Source: Combretum micranthum
Taxonomy: Eukaryota; Streptophyta; Magnoliopsida; Myrtales; Combretaceae
Assembly: GCA_024138025.1 (NCBI GenBank)
Contig: JAMXBD010000207.1
Coordinates: forward strand, 1,302,001 to 1,366,000
Length of the DNA stretch: 64,000 nucleotides
Direction of reading: 5' to 3'
Made by a program: the position numbers and the translations under genes. The notes below the pieces were generated by a model. The model was not told the origin of the DNA. It searched no databases and worked only from the letters and a program-made list of their open reading frames with translations. This document shows positions 46,570 through 58,130 of the stretch, piece after piece; position 1 is the stretch's first letter; each line of letters opens with the position of its first letter.

Positions 46570-47431
46570 TAGACATCATCATGGGTCGGTTCCGAACCGG
46601 GAACCGACCTGACCCGTCACCGGCGGTTCCTGAACCAGGAACCGGCCCGGCAATGGCGGGTCTGAACCGGTAAAGGACCCGTCGGTTCTGACGGGTCTTT
46701 ACGGTTCCATCCCTAAAAACCGCATGACCCGGCGGTTTTGGAACCGTCGATTCAAGAACCGGCAGAACCGGCGGTTCTATACCATATAAATTATAAAAAA
46801 AGTAAGAAAAAAAGAAAAGAAAAATATAAAAAATTGTAATTATAAAACAAATATTTAAAACTATTTTTGCATAAATAATAAAAATTTTATTTCCTATTCA
46901 TAATATTTAATGTGTTATTATGAACAACATAAGTAATAATTACATTTGAAATCATATATTATTAAATTTATATAGACTTTTAATCAAAGTAGACTTTCCT
47001 TCTTAACAATGTATGATTCGTTTTTTGTTATTGAGAATTATTTATATCTTTGAATATTTTATAGTGTCACATTGCTAATATAACAACTAAAAAAGTGCAA
47101 GTGATTGTATATAAATAAATACATAATTATAAATTTTTTTTTAACTAATGCCATGAACAATTATTGTTAGGCTCAATGTTATTTCAAGTTAAAAATTTAT
47201 TTTGTATTTTTTCTTAGTTAAATTAAGTAAATTATTTAATTGATTTTTTATTTTTTTTTCATGGTTCCCGGTTCCTCTAGAACCGGAACCGAACCGTGAG
47301 AACCGACGGTTCCTAAGAACCGGGAACCGGACTGGCTCCCACGGGTTCGGTTCCGGTTCCACCACTTTTGGAACCGGGAACCGGCGGTTCGGGTCCGGTT
47401 CCAGACCCGAACCGGACCGTGACGATGCCTA
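46570..47431. mobile_element. hAT-like non-autonomous element (862 bp)
   Basis: The left end is TAGACATCATCATGG. The right end on the minus strand is TAGGCATCGTCACGG. A perfect 8-bp duplication, gaggagat, flanks it at 46562-46569 and 47432-47439. Both sub-terminal regions are packed with 'gaaccggcggttc'-type self-complementary motifs and the centre is AT-rich. The end sequences and core relate it to 33036-33959. The ends alone also relate it to 6257-7149. No transposase is encoded, and the 68-codon frame at 47454-47248 is a by-product of the GC-rich arm. Confidence 0.92.
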
Positions 47432-47779
47432 GAGGAGATATTATGATATGACATAAGTATAAATAATCATTTCCTCCCACTAGCTATAGGTAAGTTACTT
47501 TTATCGAACCAAAACTTTATTGGTGGAATCGGTACTACAACAAGTAGTATACTGAGCAATAGCAAAAGAAAATATAAAATTTTACCTTTGTCATATCAAA
47601 GCTTTGCTGAGAATAAAAGAAGAAAAAATAAAATGAGGTAAAGTTATATTATCCAATTTTTAAAATTTCCCTCAAAAGGTCACTACGTAGCCGTTTGTGG
47701 AGCATAAAGAAATTTCAATATAAATTCCGAAATAAAAAGCTGCCAAAGGACGCATTGACTTGGTCGTCCCACGACAACT

Positions 47780-48110
47780 AATCCAAAATATTAACAATCG
47801 CTCAGTGAAGAACTAACTTGTTACGACCAATGAAGAAAGAAAATTAGAGAAACTACGAAATGAAAAATTATGTCATTAAATTTGAATATTTTACATTTGA
47901 TTCTACACGCATATATAAGATAAACTGAGACACGCTTGTCAACTTGACCTTGTTCCCTCTCTCCCCTTCAAAGCATCACATGATTAATTACATATGTTTG
48001 ATGTTGTCAGGGAAATAGAAACAGTTAGTCCGGAGAAAATCAAAATGCAAATAAGGCAAGATAAATCAACATCCAACCATTCTTTGTGGTACAATAACTA
48101 TTGGCATCTA
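47780..48110. repeat. Segmental duplication, copy 2 (partner 45400-45930)
   Basis: See the partner at 45400. The best-matching part is 48012-48110, about 2.18 kb downstream of its counterpart and in the same orientation. Confidence 0.7.
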
Positions 48111-49424
48111 ATTTCTTTGATCTTTCAATCAATATATGGTTGTATCTCTCAATATCTATAATGCTCGATCCTTGTTGGTATTTTGAAAACAAATGAAATC
48201 CTAAATAGTTATAGGAAACTATTGTCGAAAAAACGTTTCGATAGGTATTATATTTCATGTGTTATATATATGTGGTACGTAAATATTGATAACTTTTTAA
48301 TACACATAATATTTTCATTATACGTGGTGTATAATATATAATAAATCTAATTTCTTTTAAAATATCTTACAAATAAAGTTAAAAGATCTTAAAAAGAAAA
48401 AAAAAGAGTTCTTTCTAGTATCAAATGTGTACTGATAAACCTTGAACAGGATTCTTATGGTCAATAGATAAAAGTCGCTAGTTACTCCAGACTCTTGATA
48501 TTGTTACGGTGATTATAAAAATAATCATCATTGATCAATGCTGCACCCAAAAAAATTAACAATAACAGTAAAGGAAAAAAGAGAAGAGTGTGAACGTCCC
48601 TTCAGATAAAGGAATCATGTGTTTCGGTGGAGGTAGTGAAATTATGACTGACCCTTTTCCATAAAGGAGGTTGGAAAAGAGGAGATATATTAGTCATCAA
48701 ATTTTAGCATAGCATAGGCGAGCCAAAATCTTTTCAAGAGTAATTGTCGTTAATGGTAATCATGGTTCATGATACAGTCCTAAAATCCAAATCACGATAA
48801 GTTAATAGACTCTACACGATGGAAAATTTCTGTGTTTAATTTCCCTAAACGGGTGAATTGGCATATTTGATTTGTTAGTTTGATGTCGGTTTGATATTTA
48901 ATTTTTATCTATTTTAATTAGATTATTTGTTAAAAACATATCCGGATAAAAAATAAACGTTTTTACTCATAAATAAATAAGATGCAGGTAAAATTCGAAT
49001 AAGATGTAAATATAGATAAAATATAAATAAGATACAAATAAAAAACAAACTGTCATCTACTCAACATTTACCTAGTTTTACTCTATAGTAGTCTAGTTGA
49101 GTTGAAACATTAATCTATTTGAATAACTTATTGAGATAATCTTGAGTTCAAAGATATTTTATCTTATCAACTCACCAATCCATTTGAGTTATGTACAAAA
49201 CGGATTCAAATAAAGTTTAGACATCAATTTAAGTTAATGAAAAATACATCTTTTAAATAAAACAAATCTATGGCCAAAAAATAAAAAATAAAACAAATCT
49301 AAATGAATATCATCAAGTGCACCTCAAGTTTCTCAAGAGGTCTACTAAATCGAGTTTGAACTTAAAATTTTAGATTTAATCTAGTCCAAGTAAAAGTTTT
49401 ATACTGAATTTTGATTACAAGATT
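48111..49424. other. 3' intergenic region of the peptidase gene, no gene seen
   Basis: AT-rich. 48960-49045 contains short repeats of 'aataagatgcaggtaaaa' type ('ataaataagat' phrases). No coding or transposon signature was recognised. Confidence 0.5.
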
Positions 49425-49520
49425 AATATTGTATCTATATTGATCTCAACCCATTTACAACCCTTCGAACTAAATATTGTATCTATATTGATCTCAACCC
49501 ATTTACAACCCTTCGAACTA
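49425..49520. repeat. Perfect 48-bp tandem duplication
   Basis: 49425-49472 and 49473-49520 appear identical, beginning aatattgtatctatattgat. Identity implies a very recent event or an assembly artefact. It lies about 110 bp beyond the stop of the peptidase gene, possibly within its 3' untranslated region. Confidence 0.9.
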
Positions 49521-49628
49521 AATACATTATTTGAGAGATCTCACTGGTTTGAAAGAGAATCACAGGCCAATGGATCAACCTCCCGGATTCTAGGGTGGGT
49601 TTTATTACTTACATATATACATACAGGT

Positions 49629-52600
49629 TTATATGTGCTTTGAAAAGATCGATTCCACAACGCCTTGTGCAATGGGGTGGTAGCAGTCCCAGCCTCCCCA
49701 AACACCCTTTTAGCAAAAGCCTTCTCTTCTTCCTTACCGGGTCCTTGTACAAGAGCAGTGTACAGTGGCCGAAGGTATTTCATCCTTCCCACTTCTTTCA
49801 AAGTTTTCTCTACTTCAGTTAAATGATCTTTGCACCCAGCAGAAATTGCCAATTGGAGAAATGCGACCTTCACTTCATAATCCTTTGATTCCGACAGCCT
49901 ATACCGAGCATCCAATGCTAAAACCTGCATGTTGAAATTATAATCCCTTGAATACACAAGATAAGATCTGCCATGGCACACAACTGATTTAATATTCATA
50001 GACCATAAGATAAAGTACCATAATACAGCACTCCTGCCAGAGTTAGTTTTCCATATGTAATGAAAAAGGTAAGAATGCGAGATAAGTCCTGTGAAAAGAG
50101 GAAGCAGGTACCTGTGAAGCTTCAACAGATTTAGGTAGATTCTCCAAGTAAAGTTCCCACTCCTGCCCTCCCCAGTTGGCAACTTCATCCTCCCTCAGCA
50201 TCCTCCCAGATTTAAAATCATTTGCGAGAGATACAATCTTTGTATAGATATGGGAAATAGGTTCATAGGCATCCGAGGGGATACCGGTACCCTCAGTCCA
50301 CAATACCAAGTCAATCTCCGTTTCTATTCCAGGAAAGTTAGCTTTCAAAAAATCGAGAAATGTCTCTGTATCAATTGATTGGAACTTAAAGGTGGCGATG
50401 TACTCCTTGGTAAATTCATCAAAAGCAGGCCTTCCAACCTGAACATAGCAAATGGTGTTAAGAATGTAATCCTAAATATAAACTATAGCAATTAAAGGGA
50501 ACAGGTGATACCTCACGCTCGATGCGCCATAGAAACTGAAAGCCTTTCTCATAAGGAACTCTGGAATAGACATCATCGGGGTCCACTCCTTCCTGATTGG
50601 TTTTAAGCTTAGTGAACTCCATGTTGTCCTTGAATCTCTCCATTTCCTCATTCAAAGCTCTCCAACCAATCCCGATGTTCAATGCAGCTCTATCTTCACC
50701 TTGGACTGCTTCTACTATTCTCCTCTCCGCATAGGTTGTGAAGCCCTAAAAGGTGGTAATCATAATATAAGAAAAGGATGGTTTTCTACTTGAAAAAGGT
50801 GGTTAAGACTACTCATTCCAGATTCATGAAATCCATTCGATGATAGATTTCTACTTGAAAAAGTTGTCTAAGTTTCAGAAATTGCAGTATTACAGCAAGA
50901 GGCCTTAAAATTTTCCAGATAAAAGGAGTAGTTGAAAGGATCATGGACAATGCAGCCAAAACAAACAGAGCAGTACCTCATCTTCAGAATGCCACAGAAG
51001 AAAACATTATTTAAAGAAAAGCATCTAAGGATATAAAAAGCTACATAAAAAATTAACATTCATTACTCAATGAATATTAGACAAACTTTATCTAAATGAT
51101 AAACGAATAAGAAAATTACTTTCGGCCACGTTGTTTGAAAAATCAATATAATGCCTACTGATTCATTCACCGCATGGTTTTTCTTGGTAGCAGCATGGCA
51201 GCATATCTAAAATACTACTTTCTATAGCGACACAAACAATTCTTTTTTACAAGTACATCAATAAATTAGATTAAACATTATCAACTAAACAGGGGTGGAC
51301 ACAAAATTAAATGATTGGGGGCCAAATTCACTGTGCCTTATATGTTAAAATGTTTATTTATTTTTTTCATATATAGTAATCAATATTTATCTATCAATTT
51401 ACTTTTAAAAAAATACACAGAATTTATATAATTTTTATTTTCAACAAAATAAATTAGAAAAATAACATTTTAATAGAAAACTCATACCTAGCTTTTTATC
51501 ACTTAAGCATATATAGTAATATGCTTATATTCGTCTTTTAAAATATACATACTACACATAAATTTTTTTTTTTTTTTTTTTAAAACCTTATAATAGATAT
51601 TTTCTGAGGTTGGAGGCCTGGCCCCTTTTGGGCCCCCCACCCAAATCGGTCCATGCAACTAAGCATGATCGAACCGCAAACGTATCTATAGCAATGAAAA
51701 AGCACAAGCCAATCAACAAAATCCTCTACCTCGTTCAACCAAAAATGCTCATTAGTCTTGTTCGTGATTAAATTCCCGGTCCAACTGTGCGCGAGCTCAT
51801 GTGCAACCACATGAGCTCCACTCCCATCCCCCTTAATAACGGTCGGTGTCAAAAACACCATCCTAGGATTCTCCATCCCACCATAAGGGAAACTCGGCGG
51901 CAAGACCAACAAATCGAACCTCTCCCACTCATAATCTCCAAATAATCTTTCCCCTTGCCTAATCATATCCTCGGTCCCCGCAAACTCTCTTGCTGCAGCC
52001 TCCAAAACCCCCGTCCCCGCCTCAGCATACACTCTAGTCCTAGGGCCTACGTCTCTAAACCCCAATTCCCCGACCGCAAACGCAAACAAATACGGTGGTA
52101 TCGGCTGTTCCATAACAAATTCCTCAACTACCCTCCCATCACCGCACCAAACCGAATCCCCACACGACAACGCCGAGCCTTCCCCGATAACTGGGGGGCG
52201 GCGATCGACAATCCTGGCAGACATAACGGCGGACAAATCTCGCGGGATATTGACCAATGCCGAGTATTGAATCCGCGCAGCGGGCGTGTCCTGGCAAGGG
52301 AACACCGCACGGGCGTGAATGGACTGGCATTGAGTAAACACATAGGGGTGTATTTTATTGAATGTCTGCAGTGGGTTAAGCCATTGTAGAGCTGAAGACG
52401 ATGGGGTTACAGTGTAGATTATCAAAATGGAGGATTGGTCCGTTAGCGTTACGATCAAGTTTTGACCTTTGACTTGGTCGGGTTCGGAAATGGTGAATTG
52501 GAGAGGGTTTAGTGTATTGGGATCGAGGACTGACGTGATTTGGAGGGAACGAGTGTCGAGGGAGAGAGGGCCGGAAAATGGGGAGGAAAGAGAGAAGAGA

Positions 52601-52710
52601 GCAGAGGCGTGGATGGTGGAGGATGGAAAGTCAAAGTAGAAAGAAAGGGAGATGTGAGTGGTTAGAGGGTTTGTGGAGTCCGTGTAGGAATGTGGGTCGA
52701 TTGGTGCCAT
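49629..52710 (-). CDS. LKHA4: Leukotriene A-4 hydrolase-like M1 aminopeptidase, four exons
   Basis: This is an M1 zinc aminopeptidase/epoxide hydrolase homologue, cytosolic in the family; no signal peptide is seen. Exons on the minus strand are 52710-51730, 50745-50512, 50438-50112 and 49924-49629. All introns (984, 73 and 187 nt) have GT/AG ends and lie in phase 0. Exon 1 has 327 codons, starting MAPIDPHSYTD. It carries the exopeptidase motif GMENPR (about residues 278-283) and the zinc site HELAH (304-308), with the third ligand Glu327 as its last residue. Exon 2 continues GFTTYAERRIVEAV and has the PYEKG tyrosine (about 392). Exon 4 begins VLALDARYRL. Total length is about 612 residues, as in plant and animal members. 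One base is missing near 49685-49695: the shifted frame then reads CYHPIAQGVVESIFSKHI before TAA at 49631-49629, the expected family C-terminus. Without the correction, translation runs into unrelated residues to 49541. It is either a sequencing error or a late natural frameshift. Confidence 0.93.
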
Positions 52711-53860
52711 CGAAGGAACAGAGGAAGGAGGATTTAGGAATAGGATCAGGGTTAGGGCTAAGGTTTAGTGAGGGTGGAGTGGATGTTGAAGAAGAATATA
52801 GGGAAGAAGAAAGAACAAAGATGAAAAGAAAGGAAGAAGGTGGAGTTTAGTTCCGCCATGTTTAGCTATTTAAATAAGTAATACTACACTGTTAGCTTGT
52901 AAATTAAGTGGAGTTTAGTTTAGGGGACAAGGAAAATGGATAGAAATGTTTTAACTTTGGATCTAATTCTATTCTTCTTTTTAGTTCTTTTTAAGATTAG
53001 GAAAAGAGAAAAAGAATGGGACGAAGGAATAAGTATAACTTTGATCTAATTCTATTCTTCATCTTGTTATGATTAGGAAAAAAGAAAAAGAATGAGAAGA
53101 AGGAATGAGTATAAATAATTAGAGATGGTATAATTTATTTTGGTAAGTTTCATGCAATGAATTGTTTTGATATTGTTTAGTGTGAATACTTTTTTTTTTT
53201 TTTGGACCACTTTCTTTATCAACTAAAATAATTAAACTAAAGTATTGTTTTCATCATCATATAATAAAGTTGGAATTTTTTTTTCCAGCAAAGTTGGAAT
53301 TAATCGTTTGAACCATTTCATTAAATTTCAATGTTAATTTTTCAAAACTTATCAATAAATTATCTACCGTAAAAAAAAACTTATCAATAAATGCCTAATT
53401 GTGTAACTGTGGATTTTTTTTTCTTTTCAATTTTAATGTGGAGCTTCTTATAATATTTATTTTCATCATTCATTATAGGTAGCACTTCACTTTTTCATGT
53501 AGTGGTTTGAAAATAAGAAAATCATATGATTCTATCTTTTTTTTTCCACATAGAATCAATGCCATCGATTATTTAGTAAAGTAAATTCATATCCAACTAT
53601 AATCAAACATTGAAATATTTAATATACCAAGTAAAATGATTGAGTGGACTATTCTCTTAATAGAGCATGAAAGTTCCTTTGTACTACTAGCCAATTTAAA
53701 TTTTACATAGTTATCCCACATATTTCACTCTCTATATTTACCCTATCTTCATCTCAATTGGCACTTTTGTATTTTAAGAAATTATAGTGGAAAAAATAGA
53801 ATAAATTTGAGTAGTCACTAGCAAACATGCACCCACATTACATGTGAAAAATTAAATAAA
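52711..53860. other. Upstream region of the peptidase gene
   Basis: 52711-52860 is the purine-rich plus strand of the presumed 5' leader. 'ctttggatctaattctattc' with a following 'gattaggaaaagagaaaaag' occurs twice (about 52955 and 53039), a roughly 80-bp tandem duplication. The rest is AT-rich with poly-T runs and no gene. Confidence 0.5.
52867..52876 (-). promoter_or_regulatory. Candidate TATA box of the peptidase gene
   Basis: TATTTAAATA (palindromic) lies about 157 bp upstream of the ATG at 52710. It is followed on the minus strand by a CT-rich leader (52780-52850), typical of plant 5' untranslated regions. Prediction only. Confidence 0.4.
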
Positions 53861-53864
53861 ATTC

Positions 53865-54330
53865 TATAGTAAAATTTATAACATATTAAATTACTAAATT
53901 AAAAAATTACCGTAATATTGCAGTAAAAAATCTCGTAAAGGGTATGATATGATATGTGATAATGCAATTAAAGAAATGTACAAAGAATGTGATGGGATGG
54001 AGACTGAGAATGTGATAAAATGAGGGAAAAAATATTCAATAATTAATACATACATGTATGACATGTGAAAGAGATTATAGTAGTTTATAACATATTAAAT
54101 TACTAAATTAAACTATACCTACTAAAAAAGATAGACAAAACATCTTTGAAAGAACGTGATGGCATAGAGATCAAATGTGATAATGCAATTAAAGATATGA
54201 ATAAGGAATGTGATGGGATAAGGAGAGAATGCGATAAAATAAGGGGAAAAATATTCAATAGGTAATACATATCATATATTTATTTTGACACGTGAAAGAA
54301 ATAGTAGGTAGTTTATATTACATGTGGCAT
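53865..54330. repeat. Tandem duplication of about 210-220 bp
   Basis: 'gtgataatgcaattaaag' occurs at about 53956 and 54177, each followed by 'gaatgtgatggga' and 'aaaatattcaata'. 'tataacatattaaattact' occurs at about 53877 and 54086. Two diverged units are evident. No coding content. Confidence 0.75.
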
Positions 54331-54446
54331 GTATTACCACTAGAGCTTTTTTATGAAATCACTGAACTTTATGCTAAAATATTGAGGTTAAATAACTCTT
54401 TATTTTCTTAATAATAGTATATATATCTTACTAGGACTATATGTAT

Positions 54447-54485
<39 letters not shown>

Positions 54486-54486
54486 T
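54447..54486. repeat. (TC)n(TA)n microsatellite
   Basis: A run of TC dinucleotides passes directly into a run of TA dinucleotides. This is a simple sequence repeat and probably polymorphic. Confidence 0.9.
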
Positions 54487-54512
54487 TAAATGTGGATTTC
54501 ATTACCAATGGT

Positions 54513-55464
54513 AAGGCTAGGCACAGATCTGTTTGTTCCAATTTTTACTAAAACCAAACCATAATTTATTAATTGATTTTTTCTATTTCATAAACGAAAC
54601 TATTAAATAACAGTTTGATTCGGATTAGAAAATTTTCAAATCATTAAATAACGATTTAGTTCTACTCGGGTCATATTACAAATTAATCAACGTTCAAATA
54701 AAAAAAAAAACCTTAGTTCTAATATTTTACATTTGTGTGGATATTCAAATATTGAAATTACACTATAAAGTTCATACTGTAAATCTCAACAAAATATTTT
54801 ATAAATTCATCACATTTAGAATCCATAATCCCTTATAAAATCATTTAGTCATTAACATGATACGCTTACTAACTAATATATAGTAAAATATAATCTATAA
54901 TCCTATAAAGAATAATTCAATCAACCACCTACTAACAAATTTGGCAAAAAAAATCATCTACCAATAAAAGTCGTGTATGAATAAAAGCGATCTACTAACA
55001 AAATATACAATAAAAAATTAATACATAATAAGATATATAACTAAAAATCAAAATCTATACTTCATAGAGTTCAAATGATTAATAAAAAATAACATTAAGT
55101 GATCAATAAAGGAATATATCTTAAACCTAAAAAACAATTTTAATAAAAGGAATAAGTTATTATTAACCAATATTCATCATATAATAAATGTCATAATAAA
55201 ATCATAAGAAATATATGACATTTAATCAATCATTATAGAAAAATTTATAATTACAAGCAAAATATTTTTATGTTTGTCTAAAACGGTTTGGTTTGGTTTT
55301 ATGGATTAGTTCGGTTTATCCCTTCAAACCAACCATAAATTTATGAATTAGTTCAGATTGAGAATTTTCTAAACCAAATTGTTTATTAAAAAAAAAAACC
55401 ATATTTTTTGTTTAGTTTGGTCACAGTTTGGTTCTATTTGACCCTTTTTTTTCTCACCCCCTAA
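54513..55464. mobile_element. hAT-like non-autonomous element, old
   Basis: About 950 bp long, with 'aaaccaaac' and 'ggtttggttt' motifs near opposite ends around an AT-rich core. The right end on the minus strand is ttagggggtgagaaaa. The left end is a weaker match (aaggctaggcacaga). The flanking 8-mers ccaatggt (54505-54512) and cccatggc (55465-55472) agree at 6 of 8. No transposase. Confidence 0.45.
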
Positions 55465-56883
55465 CCCATGGCTTTATAGACTAGTGGCATCTCTCTTGAT
55501 TCTCATGTGAGAAGTCTTAAGTTCAAATCCCACCTCTGCCATTATAATTGCCAAAAAAATGTAGATTTCACTCATCTCTCTCTCTCTAGCTACATTTTCT
55601 AAAATATATATGAGTAGAAGTATAAAAAACCTAATAAGATTCTAGGTGTAGTATCTCTAAAGCCAAAATCTCTCCATCTCCACTCCATGGCAATCGATCC
55701 ATAGCTAGGTACTGTGCACTAAAATTTCAAAAATTTACTTTGGTTTGACATGATGCTGTTCAAAATAGTGAAAGTTAATATGTATGGTTATTGGTTTTGA
55801 CAAATTAAAATTAGGATCAACTTCTTTTTTATATAATGTTGAATTGGATATGCTACCATAGGAATTTAATACTTTGTGAAAAAAAATTTGAGAATACATT
55901 AGAAGGGGAAGATACACCATTGAGAGGGAAGGGGGGTTATCAGAATATTTTTGCCATGAATTAGAGTTTTAATGATAATTAATCTAAAATTGAAGCTTTT
56001 GTTTGACAAGATGTTTCAAAGCAATTTAAAACTGGTTATTGATGAATACTAAAGTAATTAATAAAACCAAAATTGTTCTTTTCATTTGAATTTGATGATG
56101 AACTCACCAGTTGTCACCCAAAGATACCTTGTGTTGGTAAAGATCCTTCTTTTGGTGCAGATCTAAAAGGAGAAACTGTATGAACTGAGTTTCTCTGAAG
56201 TGTATTGTGTCTTTAGCTAGCTTCTGTGTTCTCTTATTGGTAGTTTCTTTAGAATTAGTTATGTGCTTGATATCTTGTTGTAAAAGGGATAGTTGTAATG
56301 GTAGATTAAGTTAACAAACTTTCAAGTTTAAGCAGCTTAATATTCATCACTAAGTAATACGTGAAAAAGGCCATCGTTATTGTTTGCCTGGAGCTTCATC
56401 CCAAGCATAAAATAATTACATGAGTTATATGGTCCTTTGAAAAGATTGAAGTCTGATAGGGTAGACACCGCAATTGTGGAAGTCTAAAAGCAGGTATGAT
56501 AGGCCAGCTTGTTGTGGCACTGAACCAATATAATCTGTAGGCAACAAGTTCGAAATGATCGAGTCGGAAGATTCATAAAAGCTCCTTTCAAATTATGTAT
56601 TTCCATTAATTTCTTATAGCATGTATATGCTTGTGTCTTAGGAAGTTGGTTGTTGTATATCCATTTATATTTCTCTGGAAGGATGACTTTTGCTTATAAC
56701 GAGCTTTCTGGTTTGTCGGTAATTGCATGTCCTTTCTTCTGGGCTACATATATTATTTAAGCATTAGCCATAAAACACAGGAAGGATCATACTGTGTCTA
56801 GATTTGAGGGGTAGTAGATGAAGTTGGTGCACATAGAAATTCAATAAAGCTGCTGGTGGAGAAAAAACTTAGGCTTTTGAGTA
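55465..56883. other. No recognisable gene
   Basis: Mixed AT-rich sequence with a (CT)n run at about 55577. The piece 55490-55550 reads like a tRNA-like or SINE-like phrase ('cttaagttcaaatcccacctctgcc'), but no full structure can be drawn. No coding motif found. Confidence 0.4.
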
Positions 56884-58130
56884 TGTTAAGAAAAGTCAAA
56901 ATTGTGTTGAACAAGTCGCCATTCTAGAAAATACTATGTTCTTTATTTTGTCAAAATTTGATAATTCTCTCTCTTATTCTCAACATTTCTTTACTAACAT
57001 TTCCATCAAGTTATTTCCTTCTTCTAATGCAGGTACCTTAGTTGAGCCCACTAACTATACTCCTACTACAACACCTGCCTCCATAGATTATGATTCTTCT
57101 AACAATCATACTCCCCTCTTTTTTGCTTCAATTTGGAAATATAAACTCTTCATCACCTTAAAGATTTTCATTGTATTTTCGTTGTTGTATCCCTCATGAA
57201 CCCCGCTCATATTGATAGGCTAATATTAATACTAACCCTCTTTGGTAGCAAACAATGTCAAAAGAATTTCATGCCATAGAGGAGACTCACACTTTGACAA
57301 TACTCCTATCAGATGCAAATCAGTCTATAAGAAGAAAACTCACCCTGATATTACCTACGTTGTGCATATAGTTAGTCAATTCGTGGCTACTCCTCATGCT
57401 ACTCACTTTACTGGAGTTCTTCATAATCTTCAATATGTGAAACGCACTCTCTTTCATGGGCTTTAATTCTGTTCTCACTCTTCGTGATCCTAGTGATTAT
57501 CGTTCCACTAATAGTTATTGCTTCTTTTTTGTGTGATGTGGAGTAAGAAGGAAACGATTACATCTCACTTGGTCATAAAATCTGAATAGCGACCACTTGT
57601 TGATGCCACATCTAAATTGCTTTGGCTCTGTTGGTTTCTAAAGGATAAGGGTGTTACCCATTCATTTACTACTATTCAATACCATGACAATTAAAATGCC
57701 AATTAAATTGTTCACAATGATGTCTTTCATAAGCGAACAAAACACATTAAAAATGACTACAATCTTGTTAAACAACATCTTCTACGTAGTACACTCTAAC
57801 TTCTTACCATTTCTTCTACAAATCAAATGGCTAACATCTTCATCAAAGCTCATCTCCTGGGACAATTTGATGTCTTACTTACCAAACTCAAGTTGGTTTC
57901 TACTGAGTCATCTTGGGTTTAAAGGGAGGAAGGGATGGTGTTAAGAAGAGTCAAATTGTATTGAATATATCTTGCAAATTAATATCATGTTAGAAATTTG
58001 ATTAGGACAATAAGGGGGATTAATTTCATTTCTTGTTAACTTCTCCATCTTGTATATATACGCCATTGTGTATGTATCAATATCGATCAAAATTTTTTAT
58101 ATCTAACTCGGCAAATCACTATTGTTGATC
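56884..58130 (+). mobile_element. Ty1/copia retrotransposon remnant (3' end)
   Basis: A 5' fragment, tgttaagaaaagtcaaaatt (56884), matches the start of the presumed 3' LTR, tgttaagaagagtcaaattg (57939), and gives the orientation. Between them, 57320-57465 encodes HPDITYVVHIVSQFVATPHA and 'VLHNLQYVKRTLF', the end of copia reverse transcriptase. 57530-57930 holds a frameshifted RNase H (phrases such as LVDATSKLLWL, HNDVFHKRTKHI and QMANIFIKAHLLGQFDVL). A polypurine tract, aaagggaggaagggatgg, directly precedes the 3' LTR. gag, integrase and most of RT are missing. The right LTR border is uncertain. Confidence 0.8.

Noticed and set aside
51955..52389. 144-codon plus-strand open frame
   Set aside because: It lies opposite exon 1 of the peptidase gene, whose minus-strand frame has clear family motifs. 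The plus frame is a shadow of GC-rich coding sequence.
52578..52850. 90-codon Lys/Glu/Arg-rich plus-strand frame
   Set aside because: It spans the start and CT-rich leader of the peptidase gene on the other strand. The basic/acidic composition is the complement of that leader.
55490..55560. Possible tRNA or SINE head ('ttcaaatccc' box-B-like phrase)
   Set aside because: No cloverleaf or matching A box at the right distance could be drawn, and no A-rich tail or target duplication was found.
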